Shown here: positions 24,388 through 24,533 of the stretch, piece after piece
Layout: each line of letters starts with the position of its first letter
Numbering within the stretch: the first letter of the stretch is position 1
NCBI GenBank assembly: GCA_002422315.1
Contig: DIUJ01000086.1
Coordinates: 20,908-45,440, forward strand
Source of the DNA: Bacteroidetes bacterium UBA6161
GTDB lineage: Bacteria > Bacteroidota > Bacteroidia > NS11-12g > UBA955
Direction: 5' to 3'
DNA length: 24,533 nucleotides
Notes under the pieces: generated by a model
Database searches by the model: none
The model's input: only the letters and a program-made list of their open reading frames with translations
What the model was told of the DNA's origin: nothing
Position numbers and translations under genes: made by a program

Positions 24388-24455
24388 AAGGCCCCCTTGG
24401 GCTCGAACCAAGGACCACCTGTCCACGATAGCTATCGCGGGAGAGTCAGGTGTTC
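24388..24455 (-). pseudogene. tRNA remnant with palindrome in the anticodon loop
   Basis: On the minus strand a full T-arm is present (CCTTGGTTCGAGCCCAAGG, complement of 24395-24413), followed by a GGGGGCC acceptor remnant. Before it, CACCTG and CAGGTG (24447-24452 and 24416-24421) can still pair as the anticodon stem, but the loop has grown to 25 bases by a palindromic segment. There is no D-arm or 5' acceptor strand upstream. The CACCTGACTCT start resembles common tRNA-Lys anticodon arms, a weak hint of origin. The 3' flank AAAGCGAACGAG is shared with the intact tRNA at the window end, so this looks like a decayed duplicate. Confidence 0.6.
24423..24440. repeat. CGATAGCTATCG palindrome inside the tRNA remnant
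   Basis: CGATAGCTATCG (24426-24437) is a perfect palindrome, extended with one mismatch to 24423-24440 (CCACGATAGCTATCGCGG). Similar CCCGATAGCTATCGGG-like palindromes are, as I recall, highly iterated in some Bacteroidota genomes. Here it sits where the anticodon should be. Confidence 0.7.
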
Positions 24456-24474
24456 AAGGAACTTTCTAAAATAA

Positions 24475-24504
24475 AAAAGCGAACGAGAAATCTCGTTCGC
24501 TTTT
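24475..24504 (-). terminator. Rho-independent terminator of the minus-strand tRNA
   Basis: AAAAGCGAACGAGA and TCTCGTTCGCTTTT form a perfect 14-bp inverted repeat with an AA loop. Read on the minus strand it begins one base after the tRNA 3' end and finishes in a T-run (six T, complement of 24473-24478), as expected for a tRNA terminator. Confidence 0.85.
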
Positions 24505-24505
24505 G

Positions 24506-24533
24506 TGGGCCCACCTGGGCTCGAACCAGGGAC
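24506..24533 (-). tRNA. tRNA gene, 3' part only (cut by the window end)
   Basis: On the minus strand the T-arm CCTGGTTCGAGCCCAGG (complement of 24514-24530) is followed by the acceptor strand TGGGCCC and discriminator A at 24506. The CCA end is not encoded. The 5' part, with the anticodon, lies outside the window, so the amino acid cannot be named; its 5' acceptor strand should read GGGCCCA. Confidence 0.85.

Noticed and set aside
24388..24455. A functional tRNA gene
   Set aside because: The D-arm and 5' acceptor strand are missing and the anticodon loop is replaced by a palindrome, so it cannot fold into a working tRNA.

Overview
The window looks like chromosomal DNA of a Bacteroidota bacterium. 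It is AT-rich, and start codons sit behind A-rich leaders rather than Shine-Dalgarno sequences. Secreted proteins end in type IX secretion (T9SS) sorting domains. A PorE-like OmpA lipoprotein, an E1 alpha/beta fusion protein and a GlsA/GlsB-type aminolipid acyltransferase pair are also present. I cannot place it below phylum level from sequence alone.

Layout. Positions 98-8152 (+) carry mostly housekeeping and envelope genes: a GNAT acetyltransferase, a fused 2-oxoacid dehydrogenase E1, a secreted M1 aminopeptidase closed by a strong terminator, an exported TPR protein and a GT4-type glycosyltransferase. Positions 9933-8167 (-) are a two-gene operon, a PlsC-like O-acyltransferase followed by a GNAT-like N-acyltransferase, predicted to make N-acylated amino-acid lipids. 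Positions 10098-14530 (+) encode a Tat-exported flavin amine oxidase, a PorE-like TPR/PD40/CRD/OmpA lipoprotein, and QueG, whose start codon overlaps the lipoprotein stop. Positions 14559-17728 (+) are two overlapping genes for exported proteins (a YwqK/MORN-like repeat protein and an unknown 327-residue protein) whose arginine codon use differs from the neighbours.

Positions 17.9-22.9 kb are the most unusual part. A large-protein family, recognisable by a C-terminal block including RELLWRGYPTDQRGT, is present as three different fragments. The first is a C-terminal portion without a normal start. The second is a 112-codon ORF joining a new N-terminus to only the last ~95 residues. The third is a 24-codon N-terminal stub. 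These alternate with two tandem paralogues of an FG-GAP beta-propeller T9SS cargo protein, in units of 1905 bp. The first fragment and the first FG-GAP gene overlap as ATGA, so the two kinds of protein are probably made together.

The right end (22.9-24.5 kb) holds a YhcG-type (DUF1016) PDDEXK nuclease gene without a restriction-modification partner, a doubtful small ORF, a double-palindrome repeat, a plus-strand terminator, a tRNA remnant interrupted by a CGATAGCTATCG palindrome, and the 3' end of a minus-strand tRNA with its own terminator.
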